In this document: piece by piece, positions 19,836 to 29,328 of the stretch | How positions within the stretch are numbered: the stretch's first letter is position 1 | Layout of the letters: each line of letters starts with the position of its first letter | Assembly: GCA_963716135.1 (NCBI GenBank) | Contig: OY970289.1 | Span: 1,054,001 to 1,118,000, forward strand | From: CAVRAW01 sp963716135 | GTDB lineage: Bacteria; Planctomycetota; Planctomycetia; Pirellulales; JADZDJ01 | Length of the DNA: 64,000 bases | Reading direction: 5' to 3' | The notes under the pieces: model-generated | The model's input: the letters and a program-made list of their open reading frames with translations, nothing else | The model's database searches: none | What the model was told of the DNA's origin: nothing | Translations under genes and position numbers: made by a program

Positions 19836-21182
19836 ATGGCGCCTCGAAATTGGAGCGATTGCCTGGAATACATCGCGCTAAGCGATGTCGGCATGCGCCG
19901 CGCCAGTAATCAAGACGCCCACGCCGAGGTGCTGGCCGCCGACGACGAAATGCGTCGCCGCCGTGGCCATTTGTTTGTCGTCTGCGATGGAATGGGCGCG
20001 CACGCCGCCGGCGAGCTGGCCAGCCAAATGGCCGTGGAGGGAATCCCGTTCACCTATCTAAAACTCGCCGATCAGCCCGCTCCCGACGCGCTTCGCAAAA
20101 GCATCGTGGAAGCGAACCATCAAATCCATCATCGCGGCCAGGCGAACATCGACTTCCAAGGCATGGGCACCACTGCCAGCGTGTTGGCCCTGTTGCCGCA
20201 AGGCGCGCTGGTGGCCCACGTGGGTGATAGCCGCGTGTATCGCCTCCGCGGGCACCGGCTGGATCAGCTCACTTTCGATCACAGCCTGGTGTGGGAAATG
20301 TCGGCTGCAGGCCAGGTACCCAAAGACGCGCTGCCGGGCTTTGTGCCCAAGAACATCATCACCCGATCGCTCGGTCCGCATTCCGAAGTGCAGGTCGATC
20401 TGGAAGGACCGTTCCCTTTGGAAGTCGGCGACACGTTTCTATTGTGCAGCGACGGCCTCAGCGGCCAGGTCAGCGATGAAGAAATCGGCGTGCTGTTGCA
20501 GTGTTTGCCGCTGGCCGATGCCACGCAGGTGCTGATCGATCTGGCGAATCTTCGCGGCGGGCCCGACAACATCACCATCATCGTGATCCGGGTAAAAAGT
20601 AAGGCGATGGCGACGGCCGGTCAGCCGGTGGAACCGTTGGCGATCGGCACGGCAACGGCGTCGGCCGCTGCACCTGCATCGTCCGCGGGCCCCACCTTGG
20701 TGACAGCCATCATTTGCCTGACCGTCGCCATTATCCTGGCGGCACTGGGCCAGCGGGAGGTTCTGCCTTCCACGTTGATGTACGGCCTGGCGCTTTTGAT
20801 CGCCGCGACAGGCTTCGGCTTGGGTTTGTACGTGCTGCTGCAGCGGCTTACTTCCGACGGCAAACCCGAATTGCGCTATCTTGGCCCTGAAGCCCGCTTG
20901 GGACGCGGCCCGCACGTCACGATCGAGTGCAAACCCAACGAGGAAATGGTGGGATCGCTGGTTTCGATGGTCGAACAACTGCGCGATGCCGCGCTGGAAG
21001 AGCAATGGTCGGTCGATTGGAGTAAGTTCGACCGCTTCGCGCACACTGGAAAGGCGGCTGTGGATCGCAAGGATTTTGCCGCCGCCGTGCGCGAATACGC
21101 CTCGGCCTTGCAGTTCTTGATGAGCGAATTGCGGCACCAGCGATCCGGAAAGAAACCGAACGATACGAAAGCCAACGGATAG
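19836..21182 (+). CDS. Membrane-associated PP2C Ser/Thr phosphatase
   Basis: 448 residues. The PP2C domain (about 10-250) has the metal-binding motifs DVGMRRASNQDAHAE, VVCDGMGAHAAGELAS, VAHVGDSRVYRLRG, LLCSDGLSG and GGPDNITIIVI. Two transmembrane helices follow (about 284-304 and 313-334), then a cytoplasmic domain of about 110 residues I do not recognise (DWSKFDRFAHTGKAA, VREYASALQFL). It probably dephosphorylates substrates of Hanks-type kinases, which are numerous in planctomycetes; no kinase is adjacent. GAGGA eight bases before the ATG supports the start. Confidence 0.9.
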   Translation: MAPRNWSDCLEYIALSDVGMRRASNQDAHAEVLAADDEMRRRRGHLFVVCDGMGAHAAGELASQMAVEGIPFTYLKLADQPAPDALRKSIVEANHQIHHRGQANIDFQGMGTTASVLALLPQGALVAHVGDSRVYRLRGHRLDQLTFDHSLVWEMSAAGQVPKDALPGFVPKNIITRSLGPHSEVQVDLEGPFPLEVGDTFLLCSDGLSGQVSDEEIGVLLQCLPLADATQVLIDLANLRGGPDNITIIVIRVKSKAMATAGQPVEPLAIGTATASAAAPASSAGPTLVTAIICLTVAIILAALGQREVLPSTLMYGLALLIAATGFGLGLYVLLQRLTSDGKPELRYLGPEARLGRGPHVTIECKPNEEMVGSLVSMVEQLRDAALEEQWSVDWSKFDRFAHTGKAAVDRKDFAAAVREYASALQFLMSELRHQRSGKKPNDTKANG

Positions 21183-21373
21183 CGCCGTCTTGCGGGCAGC
21201 CGGTTATTTGGTTCTTCAGCGCCCCGCCGGGATCGATCGCTCGACGATATGTTGATCGTTTGGGGCTGCAAGCAGCGAGAGATGCATGGATGGCACGTCA
21301 ATTATGCACCGCGGCGCTGCTTTGCAATCGCCGTTCACTCCTCCGCGTTTAACGGGTAAAGTACGCATTCGCC

Positions 21374-22546
21374 ATGCGAATTCTTACCCGCTACGTGCTG
21401 TCAGAGTTGCTCAAGGCCTTTCTGGTCGCGCTGGCCGGAATGACGCTATTCCTATTGCTCGTGGGCCTGTTCCGGGAGGCCTACAACCAAGGGCTCGGTC
21501 TGCAGCAGGTTTTCCAGCTAATTCCGTATGTTTTGCCCGAGGCCCTGCGGTTTTCGGTGCCAGCCACCATTTTGTTTGCGGCCTGCAGCGTATTCGGCCG
21601 GCTGGCGTCGGCCAACGAAATCATTGCCGTTAAGGCCAGCGGCATTTCGCCGATGGTGCTGCTCTGGCCCACCTTTACACTGACGTTTCTCATCAGCCTC
21701 GCCGCAGTCTGGTTAAACGACACCGCCATCATTTGGGGGCGCGACGGCATGAAGAAGGTCGTCATCGACTCCGTCGAGGAGGTGGCCTACGGCCGCTTGC
21801 AACAACAACACTCGTACAGCTCGCGGCAGTTTTCCATCAATGTGAAAGACGTGCAGGGCAAACGGCTGATCCGTCCCGAAATCACATTCCAGGGGGACGG
21901 CGACGATCCGCCGACCAACATTAGTTGCGCGGAAGCATCCTTGCACACCGACCACGAAGAGCTGACCTTCACCATCACCTGCCGCAATGGCGTGTTGGAA
22001 CGCGGCGGCGTTTCGTTTTCTTTTCCCGACACCTGGCAGCAAGTTTTGCCGCTGGACCAATCGGGCGGCCGGCGCAGCCCTACCGATCTGCCCATGTACG
22101 CCATTCCCGAAGATGAAGCCCAGCAGCGGATTCGCATTCAAACGCTGGCTCAGCAGATGTCGGCCACGGCGGCCTGCCAGATGCTGACCGGCGATTTCGC
22201 GTCGCTGGCCGGACCACAATGGAACCGCCAGCAGGGCCAGGTCACCGAAACTCGCCAGCGCTTGTACCGGCTGGAAATGGAACCGGCTCGACGCTGGGCC
22301 AATGGCTTCAGTTGCTTGTGCTTTGTGCTCTTGGGCGCGCCGCTGGCGATCCTAATGCGAAACTCGGATCTGCTCACCAGCTTTTTTGCCTGTTTTCTGC
22401 CGATTCTGATCTGCTATTACCCGCTCTTGATGTTTGGCGTCGCGCAGGCCAAAAACGGCGGGTTTCCCCCGTGGGCCGTCTGGCTGGGCAATGTGATCTT
22501 GGCTGCCGCCGGATTGCTCTTCATGCGCCGGGTCTATCGGCGATAG
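21374..22546 (+). CDS. LptF/LptG-family permease
   Basis: 390 residues, intact. YjgP/YjgQ permease of the LPS export ABC system. The N-terminal helices (MRILTRYVLSELLKAFLVAL, MTLFLLLVGLF) and RFSVPATILFAACSVFGRLASANEIIAVKASGIS match the family. A periplasmic beta-jellyroll lies at about 120-290 and three C-terminal helices end in MRRVYRR. Only one permease is present here, so its LptF/LptG partner and LptB must be elsewhere. The upstream gap (21183-21373) shows nothing recognisable. Confidence 0.88.
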   Translation: MRILTRYVLSELLKAFLVALAGMTLFLLLVGLFREAYNQGLGLQQVFQLIPYVLPEALRFSVPATILFAACSVFGRLASANEIIAVKASGISPMVLLWPTFTLTFLISLAAVWLNDTAIIWGRDGMKKVVIDSVEEVAYGRLQQQHSYSSRQFSINVKDVQGKRLIRPEITFQGDGDDPPTNISCAEASLHTDHEELTFTITCRNGVLERGGVSFSFPDTWQQVLPLDQSGGRRSPTDLPMYAIPEDEAQQRIRIQTLAQQMSATAACQMLTGDFASLAGPQWNRQQGQVTETRQRLYRLEMEPARRWANGFSCLCFVLLGAPLAILMRNSDLLTSFFACFLPILICYYPLLMFGVAQAKNGGFPPWAVWLGNVILAAAGLLFMRRVYRR

Positions 22547-22578
22547 CGCGGAACCCTTCGCGCTGGGGCGACAAGGTC

Positions 22579-23208
22579 TTACGGCAAGTGCAGATTGTGC
22601 GGCCAGGTCGGCAGCGATCGAAGTTGCATCACCAACTCGCACAAGATCGGCAGCCAAATCCAGCGGGCCGCGCGAATGCCCTCCACATACAGGCCCCGGA
22701 TCCGCACCTCGACGACGGGCGCGCTACGAAATGTCTTCAGTCGCGGAAAAAACCGGGGCACCTCTCGGGCGTATTTGGAGAATTCGCTGCCAAAACGCTT
22801 TTGCAAACGTCGCTCTTCCGCAGGCACCGTCGTGGAGAGATAAATCCAACTCGCCAAAAGGAAAGCGGCGGAAAACGTCAGGCTTTCAAGAAACACCGCC
22901 ACGGAAAGACCCATGAGAAATGTGCCCAAATACAATGGGTTGCGACACATCGAATAAGGGCCTTCGCAAATCAGGCTCTCCGTTTTTCGACCGCCGATGT
23001 ACAGCGTCGACCACCAGCGAATCAGTGCACCGGCCAAAAACAACAGCCAGGCGATTTGATCAAACCCAAAATCCATCCAACTGCCTTGTAAGGTTGGCGG
23101 AGTCGAGAAGACAACCGCCACACAAACCGGCGCCAGAAGGAAGATGCCAATCCAACCGCGCGATCGAGCGGCCCAATCCTGAATGGCTATCCCGGTCGCG
23201 GTGCTCAT
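22579..23208 (-). CDS. ICMT/phospholipid methyltransferase-like membrane protein
   Basis: 209 residues with four to five hydrophobic helices and the conserved stretch ICEGPYSMCRNPLYLGTFLM followed by EERRLQKRFGSEFSKYAREV, the signature of isoprenylcysteine carboxyl methyltransferase/PEMT-like enzymes. The substrate is unknown; in bacteria it is often a lipid or small molecule rather than a prenylated protein. I chose the ATG at 23208 because GAGGA lies six bases upstream. The frame stays open to an ATG at 23364, which would add a further hydrophobic segment. It is divergent from the histidine kinase. Confidence 0.78.
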   Translation of the reverse strand: MSTATGIAIQDWAARSRGWIGIFLLAPVCVAVVFSTPPTLQGSWMDFGFDQIAWLLFLAGALIRWWSTLYIGGRKTESLICEGPYSMCRNPLYLGTFLMGLSVAVFLESLTFSAAFLLASWIYLSTTVPAEERRLQKRFGSEFSKYAREVPRFFPRLKTFRSAPVVEVRIRGLYVEGIRAARWIWLPILCELVMQLRSLPTWPHNLHLP

Positions 23209-23574
23209 TGGTTTCCTCGCGGTGAAAAATAAAAGAGGGCCGAGAATAGCCGCGGCGCATCCTAGCGTCAATAGACGCGCGAAGCACTTAAGTTCGGCAG
23301 GAAGAGAATCTCGTCGCCTGGAATAGCAATCGGCCCGTACGAAATGCGGAAAACAGGAAATCACATTAAGGATGCTTTAACTCCTGTAGCGGCCAAAATT
23401 GCCTTCTACCGCCGGCCACGATCTGCTACACTTCCCGCCCCGCTGCTAGCAACGAGCGCTTGGATGACCATCCGTGCGCGGCCGTTGCTAACATCCCAAC
23501 GTAGTTGGGTCGGCAAATGGAATTGCCGCAGCCCGACGACTGACTCGAGCCGTCGCGACAAGGAGGTCGCCATC
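23209..23574. other. Divergent intergenic region before the histidine kinase
   Basis: 366 nt without a supported gene. It contains a stem-loop at 23504-23537 (GTTGGG-TCGGCAA opposite TTGCCGCAGCCCGAC) about 40 nt before the kinase start, possibly a leader structure, and the kinase ribosome site AAGGAGG at 23560-23566. No clear promoter pair. Confidence 0.45.
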
Positions 23575-25185
23575 GTGCTGTCCCGCTGGCCCATCCGCAA
23601 CAAGCTGCTCCTGGGCATCGCCCTGCTGGTGATCATTCTTTCCACGATCTCCACCAGCAGTTTCCAAGGCACGTACTCATACCGCGGCCTGGTGCGCAGC
23701 CTCAGCAGTCGCGCCACGGAATTACCCCCCGCCATCAAGCTTTCCCAGCGCATCGCCGATCTGCGCGTGACGCTCGCCGATTTGGACGACGTGGGCCTCT
23801 ACCCGCAGTGGCATTCCCCAACGCCGGTCGGTCAGCAATTGGAATCCACGTTTCAAATGCAACTGTCCGACGTCCAGGACGCCGCCGACAACTATGCCGC
23901 CGCCCTGGCCGTGCACGAACATGCCGAATCGCAAATCGGCGACCCGCAGCAGGAACGCAAGATCATCAACGACATCGAGCAGTCGCTGGCCAACGTCACT
24001 CAGGCCACCTCCGAAACTGATTGGTATCTTGAGTCGCCGCGCACCAAAGACCTCAGCCTGAAGCTGGAGGAACTGCAGCGCCTGGTCGCGGCGCTACCTA
24101 TCAATTTGCAACGCCACATGCAAACCCTGGCCGGCGACATGCGCTCTCGATACCGCGCTTGGATCATCCTCACGTGGATCTGCTCCGCGGCCGCCGCCAT
24201 TTTACTGCTGGTGTTCATCTCGCTGTGCTACCGTTGGATCTTCCGCCCGTTGGGATTGCTGGTCAAAGGTTCCCGCCAGGTGGCCGCCGGCGATTTCAAC
24301 TATCGCATTGAATTGGGCACCCACGATGAAATCGGCGAACTGGCCGCGGCCATGAACGACATGACGGAGCGCTTCTGCGCCATCCGCGACGATCTTGATA
24401 AGCAGGTCCAGGTGCGCACCAAGCAAGTGGTGCGCAGCGAACAATTGGCCAGCGTCGGCTTTTTGGCCGCGGGCGTGGCCCACGAAATCAACAACCCGTT
24501 GGCTTCCATCGCTCTGTGCGCCGAGTCGCTGGAAAGCCGCCTGCAGGAGATGTGTCCCAGCGACAGCGAGCACGCGGAAGTCGTCAGCCGCTACCTGCGG
24601 ATGATTCAGACGGAAGCTTTCCGCTGCAAGGAAATCACCGAGAAACTGCTGGATTTCTCCCGCATGGGCGAAGTCCGCCGCACCAGCGCCGACCTCCGCG
24701 AGCTGATCCAAGGCGTGATCGACATGGTCCGCCACTTGGGCAAATATCAAAACCGAAATATCGAATTTTCCGCCGGCGATTCGGTCATCGCCCCCGTCAA
24801 CGGCCAGGAAATCAAGCAAGTGGTGCTCAACCTGGTGACCAACGCGCTGGATAGCCTCGATCCCGGCGGCACGCTGACCATTGAATTGGTGCGCAAACCG
24901 AATTTCGCCGAACTGATCTTCACCGACAACGGCTGCGGCATGACCGAAGAAGTGCTCCGCCATCTATTCGAGCCCTTCTTCACCCGCAAGCGCGGCGGCC
25001 AAGGCACTGGGCTGGGCCTGTCGATCACGTACCGCATCATCAGCGACCACGGCGGCCACATCGAAGCCGCCAGCGCAGGCCCCGGCCGCGGCTCACAGTT
25101 CTACGTGACGCTGCCCCTGGCCGAAACCAATCCAAACGCTAACCTCGCCGAGAAGGAGACTAGCCATCGCTACCAAGCCGCGTAA
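23575..25185 (+). CDS. Sensor histidine kinase (HAMP, HisKA, HATPase)
   Basis: 536 residues. TM1 at about 13-31, a periplasmic helical sensor (about 32-200), TM2 at about 200-224, a HAMP domain (FRPLGLLVKGSRQVAAGDFN), then the kinase core: H-box GVAHEINNPLAS with phospho-acceptor H303, N-box QVVLNLVTNALDSL, G1 TDNGCGM, F-box FEPFF and G2 GTGLGLS. I chose the GTG at 23575, eight bases after AAGGAGG; the upstream frame is open but shows no membrane-protein character. It overlaps or abuts the sigma-54 regulator gene and almost certainly phosphorylates it. Confidence 0.92.
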   Translation: MLSRWPIRNKLLLGIALLVIILSTISTSSFQGTYSYRGLVRSLSSRATELPPAIKLSQRIADLRVTLADLDDVGLYPQWHSPTPVGQQLESTFQMQLSDVQDAADNYAAALAVHEHAESQIGDPQQERKIINDIEQSLANVTQATSETDWYLESPRTKDLSLKLEELQRLVAALPINLQRHMQTLAGDMRSRYRAWIILTWICSAAAAILLLVFISLCYRWIFRPLGLLVKGSRQVAAGDFNYRIELGTHDEIGELAAAMNDMTERFCAIRDDLDKQVQVRTKQVVRSEQLASVGFLAAGVAHEINNPLASIALCAESLESRLQEMCPSDSEHAEVVSRYLRMIQTEAFRCKEITEKLLDFSRMGEVRRTSADLRELIQGVIDMVRHLGKYQNRNIEFSAGDSVIAPVNGQEIKQVVLNLVTNALDSLDPGGTLTIELVRKPNFAELIFTDNGCGMTEEVLRHLFEPFFTRKRGGQGTGLGLSITYRIISDHGGHIEAASAGPGRGSQFYVTLPLAETNPNANLAEKETSHRYQAA

Positions 25186-25189
25186 ACGA

Positions 25190-26554
25190 TTGAAATTGCT
25201 GTTCGCCGACGATGAAAAATCGCTCCAGGAACTGATGCGAATCGAGCTGGATCGCATGGGGCACGAAGTCACCGTTTGCCCCGACGGACTGACCGCAGTC
25301 GCCGCGCTGGAGCGCAATACGTACGACTGCATCATCGTCGATCTCGATATGCCCGGCCTCACCGGCGTGCAGGTGATCGGCAAGTGCAAAGAACTTTCGC
25401 CCGACACTGAGGCCGTCGTGCTCACCGGCAAATCGTCGCTGGATACAGCGGTAGCCGCGCTGCGCCACGGGGCATTTGATTATCTGACCAAGCCGACGAA
25501 GCTCGTCGAAATCGAAGCCCTGTTGAACCGGGTAACTCAAAAGCGCGAACTTACCCAGAAATGCCGCGCGCTTCAGCGCCGCCTGCAAAGCGTCGAAGGA
25601 CCGCCGCAACTGGTGGGTGAATCCGCCGGCATCCACCGAGTGAAACAACTCATCGCCAAAGTGGCGCCGACCGAATCCACCGTGCTGATCACTGGCGAAA
25701 CCGGCGCCGGCAAGGAACTGGTCGCCCGAGGCGTGCACGATCAAAGCAGCCGCGCCGACAAACCTTTCGTGGCCATCAACTGCGGCGCTCTGCCGGAAAG
25801 CCTGATCGAAAGCGAACTCTTCGGACATCGCAAAGGCAGTTTCACCGGCGCCGACGAACATCGAGTGGGCCTGTTCGAAGTCGCCGACGGCGGCACGTTG
25901 TTCCTGGATGAAATCGGCGAATTGCCGAAGGCCATGCAGGCGAAATTGCTGCGCGTGCTGGAAAGCGGTGAGATTCGCCGCGTCGGCGAGAATGAATCGC
26001 TGCACGTCGACGTGCGCGTCGTTTGTGCCACGCACCGCCGCCTGGAAGAAATGGTCGAAGCGGGCGATTTCCGCCAGGACCTGATGTTCCGCGTGAACAC
26101 GTTCGAAATCCACCTGCCCCCCTTGCGCGATCGGCTCGACGACGTGCCTCAACTGGCGCAACATTTGCTCAAGCGCTTCCGCGGCAGTCTTCGCGCAAAT
26201 GACAAGGGCTTCACTCCCGAAGCGATGGAGAAGCTCCAAAATCACGACTGGCCCGGCAACGTGCGCGAGCTGGCCAACGTGATCGAGCACGCTTCGATTC
26301 TCTGCGACGAACTACCGATCGGCCTGGAGCATCTGCCCGACCGGTTCGGCGCGCGGCGGCTGCGGATCGACCCTGCCGCCACTTCGCAAGTCGTCGGCCC
26401 GATCACGCTGCGCGATCTGGAAATGCAAGCGATCTACCAATCGCTGGAGCGCAACGGCGGCAACAAGCCAAAAACCGCCGAAGAATTAGGCATCAGCCTG
26501 AAAACGCTTTACAACAAGCTAAACCAGAGCCAAAACCTGGAACGCACGGCTTAG
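25190..26554 (+). CDS. NtrC-type sigma-54 response regulator
   Basis: 454 residues from the TTG at 25190. Receiver domain 1-120 (ADDEK, phospho-acceptor D51 in VDLDMPG, TGK, YLTKP), AAA+ sigma-54 domain (Walker A GETGAGKE, Walker B GGTLFLDEIGEL, WPGNVREL) and a C-terminal Fis-type helix-turn-helix (KTAEELGISLKTLYNKL). The sigma-54 contact loop reads GSFTGA rather than GAFTGA, a known tolerated variant. The translation start is odd: the best ribosome site (AAGGAG, 25153-25158) points to an ATC at 25166, which would prepend IATKPRKR and overlap the kinase by 20 nt. The TTG at 25190 has no ribosome site. Confidence 0.92.
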   Translation: MKLLFADDEKSLQELMRIELDRMGHEVTVCPDGLTAVAALERNTYDCIIVDLDMPGLTGVQVIGKCKELSPDTEAVVLTGKSSLDTAVAALRHGAFDYLTKPTKLVEIEALLNRVTQKRELTQKCRALQRRLQSVEGPPQLVGESAGIHRVKQLIAKVAPTESTVLITGETGAGKELVARGVHDQSSRADKPFVAINCGALPESLIESELFGHRKGSFTGADEHRVGLFEVADGGTLFLDEIGELPKAMQAKLLRVLESGEIRRVGENESLHVDVRVVCATHRRLEEMVEAGDFRQDLMFRVNTFEIHLPPLRDRLDDVPQLAQHLLKRFRGSLRANDKGFTPEAMEKLQNHDWPGNVRELANVIEHASILCDELPIGLEHLPDRFGARRLRIDPAATSQVVGPITLRDLEMQAIYQSLERNGGNKPKTAEELGISLKTLYNKLNQSQNLERTA

Positions 26555-26558
26555 ATTC

Positions 26559-26879
26559 TTATTCCACGGGTCGGCCCAACTCGCGCAGCAAGTCGAGCGT
26601 GTAGATGCCGGTGCCGTGGCCGTCGCTGAATTCGATCGAGTAGGCGTAATTGCCCACCGGCTCCATTTTCGAAACCGTCAGCGGCTGCGCTTCCGCGGCC
26701 GACAGCACCGGCAGCAAATTCGCCGGCGCCGGAGGCTGCGAGCGTTTCTCCCGGCAGGTGGCACAGGGGCACGCATCGCGCAATTCGCGAAACGAATACT
26801 CTCGCCGCGCCCCATCGCTCCACTCAATGACAATCGCCTTGTCGCCGGAGCGCGCCAACTTAGTTGGGGTAGAATTCAT
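26559..26879 (-). CDS. DUF971 / GBBH-like N-terminal domain protein
   Basis: 106 residues. The pattern IEWSDGARREYSFRELRDACPCATC, then YAYSIEFSDGHGTGIYTLDLL, is the DUF971 (gamma-butyrobetaine hydroxylase N-terminal-like) domain, a small fold that can bind zinc or an Fe-S cluster through the Cys motif. The stand-alone role is unclear. It is convergent with the response regulator and starts seven nt after the PaaK-like gene, separated only by a word tract. Confidence 0.83.
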   Translation of the reverse strand: MNSTPTKLARSGDKAIVIEWSDGARREYSFRELRDACPCATCREKRSQPPAPANLLPVLSAAEAQPLTVSKMEPVGNYAYSIEFSDGHGTGIYTLDLLRELGRPVE

Positions 26880-26914
26880 GCCTACTCACTTACTCACCTG
26901 CTCACTCTTTCGTC
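26880..26914 (-). repeat. ACTCACTTACTC word tract
   Basis: Degenerate ACTCACTTACTCACCTGCTC units. Read on the minus strand, they encode the last residues and stop of the PaaK-like protein (SEQVSK, stop) and run up to the ATG of the DUF971 gene. Confidence 0.55.
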
Positions 26915-28189
26915 CGTCCACAAACCGCTTTCCCTTCCCTTCAAACCGCGGCAGTGTCCCCAGCGGCACGGTTTCCACCTCGACCCTCAATCCCAGCCGC
27001 AATTTGATTTCTTTCGCAATCCGCTCCGGCTGCTGCATTCGGTCTTCGACTTCGATTTTGATCCGGTTCATCTCGGAAACTTTGTAGACCGTCGCCCGAT
27101 ACTCCACCACTTCCGGGAAGCTGTGCATGATGTGGTCGATGCTGGAGGGGAAGACATTCACGCCGCGGACCACGAGCATGTCATCGTTTCGCCCCAACAC
27201 GCCGCCTTCGAGCATTACAAACCGATTTTCTCCAGAATGGTTCCACCTGGGCCGCACCACGTCGCCGGTGCGATATCGAATGATCGGGCAACCGGGGCGT
27301 CCCAATGTCGTGATCACCAACTCCGCCTCCTCTCCCTCTTTGGCCGCGGCGCCGCTGGAGAGCGACAAGAATTCGGCGATAAACTCCGATTCGATCACGT
27401 GCAGTCCGGTGCCATCGGAATTGCCGAATCCCCACGGCCCTGCTTCCGTCGAGCCGCTGTGATCGTGCACCTTGGCTTTCCACATTTGTTCCAACTTGCC
27501 GCGGATCCCGGGCACCGATCCGCCCGGTTCCCCGGCGACCAGCAGCGTTCGCACGCCAAGCTGTCCCACGTCGATGTGGTGTTCCACGGCGATCTCGGTC
27601 ATGTGCAGCGCATAGCTGGGAGTGCAGCAGATGACCGCCGGGTGCTGCCCGCGCACTAATTCCAAACGTTGCGGCGAAGTCATTCCGCCGGCGGCGATCG
27701 CGAGCGCTCCGCGATTGGTCAGCGCCTCGTAGGCGCTCCAGAATCCGAGGTGCGGCCCGAACGAAAACGCCATCAGTGCCCGATCTCCCGCCTTCACGCC
27801 CGCCGCATCCAGGACGTATTCCCAGCAACCCACCACCCAGCGCCAATCTTCCGCCGTGTCGAGCACGACCATTGGCCGCCCGCTGGTGCCGGAGGTCTGA
27901 TGAAATCGCGAATAGCGCTCGACCGGCCAGGTGTGATGATTGGCCAAGCCGCTGGACCTGGGCGATCCGACCAATTCTTCCTTGAACGTAAACGGCCACT
28001 CCGCCAGTTCCGCGAGCGACTTTAGCGGCCGCTTCACCCGCGCAAGCTTTTGCGCATAGAACTTATTGTGAGGCAGCGCTTGATCCAGCATCGCATTAAA
28101 GCGCGAACCTGATGGCGCTCCAATTCGCCGCGATCCAGCCCTATCAACCGGCGGCGCTCCTCAGCGGTAGTTGCAACACTGTTAGGCAT
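26886..28189 (-). CDS. Phenylacetate-CoA-ligase-like AMP-forming enzyme (frameshift)
   Basis: About 434 residues after correction. Adenylate-forming enzyme of the PaaK group: AMP-binding loop HQTSGTSGRPMVV, acyl-adenylate motif DHSGSTEAGPWGF, IIRYRTGDVVRPRW and a C-terminal domain VVRGVNVFPSSIDHIM. It activates a carboxylic acid to an acyl-adenylate or CoA thioester; the substrate is not predictable. The N-terminus (MPNSVATTAEERRRLIGLDR and on) is in another frame; adding one A at 28096-28097 gives QVRALNAMLDQALPHNKFY. There is no phenylacetate pathway nearby. Confidence 0.85.
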
Positions 28190-28305
28190 CAAGGAATTGT
28201 ACCCACCACAGTGGCGAATGTTTATCCCATTCCGCGGCTCCCCATTCCCCATTCCGCATGGACGGATAGAATCTGTTTACTTCCCCGCCACATTCGGAGC
28301 CGCCG

Positions 28306-29328
28306 ATGATCGTAGCCACACTGGGCCGTCTTGCCGCCGGCGAAAGTCTTTCCCGAGACGAAACCACCGCTACCATCGACGCAGTGATGGAAGGTGAGGT
28401 ATCGGAGGAGCAAATCGCGCTTTTGCTCACGGCCTTGCACGTCAAAGGCGAAACGGTGGAAGAAATCGCCGGCGCCGCCGCCAGCCTGCGCAAGCACATG
28501 ACGCCGATTCACACCCGGCATTCCAACGTGATCGACACCTGCGGCACCGGAGGCGGCAACTCGAAGCTATTCAACATCAGCACGACGGCCGCGCTGGTCA
28601 TCGCGGCAGCCGGGGTGCCCGTGGCCAAGCACGGAAATCGCAAGGTGACCAGCCGCAGCGGTTCGGCGGATGTGCTCTCCGCGCTGGGGGTGAACATCGG
28701 CGCCGAAATTCCCACCGTCGAGCGCTGTCTCGACGAACTGGGAATCTGCTTCTGTTTCGCCCCGCTGATGCATCCGGCGATGAAGCGTGTCGCCGAGGTC
28801 CGCGCGCGCTTGGGCATGCAAACCATCTTCAATCTTTTGGGCCCGCTCTCGAATCCCGCCAGCGCGCCGTTCCAGCTATTGGGTGTGGCGCGCCCCGAGC
28901 TGCGCGAGACGCTGGCCCGGGCACTGGCGCTCTTGGGCACCCAGCGCGCGGTGGTTGTCAACGCCGAGGGAAATCTGGGCGAAGTCACGATCGCCGGCGC
29001 AACCAATGCGACCGAAGTTACCACCACCGGCCGATTGATCGAACATCGCTGGACTCCGGCCGATTTCGGCCTGACCGACGCCTACTCGCTCGCCGCGCTA
29101 GCGATCGAAAATGCCGAGCAAAGCGCCGCTCTCATTCGCAAACTGCTGGCGGGCGAAACGGGCCCCGCCTGCGACATCGTCGTCGCCAACGCCGCCGCCG
29201 CGTTGTGGATCGCCGGGCGCGTCGCGTCTCTTCGCGAAGGAGCGAAGTTGGCCCAACAGGCAATCGCCGGCGGCGCCGCCGCAGAACTCCTCGCCCGACT
29301 TGTCGAAATGACGAACGCCAAGCGATGA
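28306..29328 (+). CDS. trpD: Anthranilate phosphoribosyltransferase
   Basis: 340 residues, intact. Transfers phosphoribosyl from PRPP to anthranilate in tryptophan synthesis. Motifs: DTCGTGGGNSKLFNIST (PRPP loop), KHGNRKVTSRSGSADVLSALG, HPAMKRVAEVRARLGMQTIF and LLGPLSNPA. The length is normal. Its last codon overlaps the copper ATPase start by 4 nt (ATGA), so the two are probably translationally coupled, an unusual pairing. A possible partner amidotransferase (trpG/pabA) lies at 41.2 kb. A CCCCATTCCCCATTCC tract lies upstream at about 28240. Confidence 0.96.
   Translation: MIVATLGRLAAGESLSRDETTATIDAVMEGEVSEEQIALLLTALHVKGETVEEIAGAAASLRKHMTPIHTRHSNVIDTCGTGGGNSKLFNISTTAALVIAAAGVPVAKHGNRKVTSRSGSADVLSALGVNIGAEIPTVERCLDELGICFCFAPLMHPAMKRVAEVRARLGMQTIFNLLGPLSNPASAPFQLLGVARPELRETLARALALLGTQRAVVVNAEGNLGEVTIAGATNATEVTTTGRLIEHRWTPADFGLTDAYSLAALAIENAEQSAALIRKLLAGETGPACDIVVANAAAALWIAGRVASLREGAKLAQQAIAGGAAAELLARLVEMTNAKR

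Noticed and set aside
23344..23574. Upstream extension of the histidine kinase to 23344
   Set aside because: The added 77 residues show no signal or domain, and a consensus ribosome site precedes the GTG at 23575.
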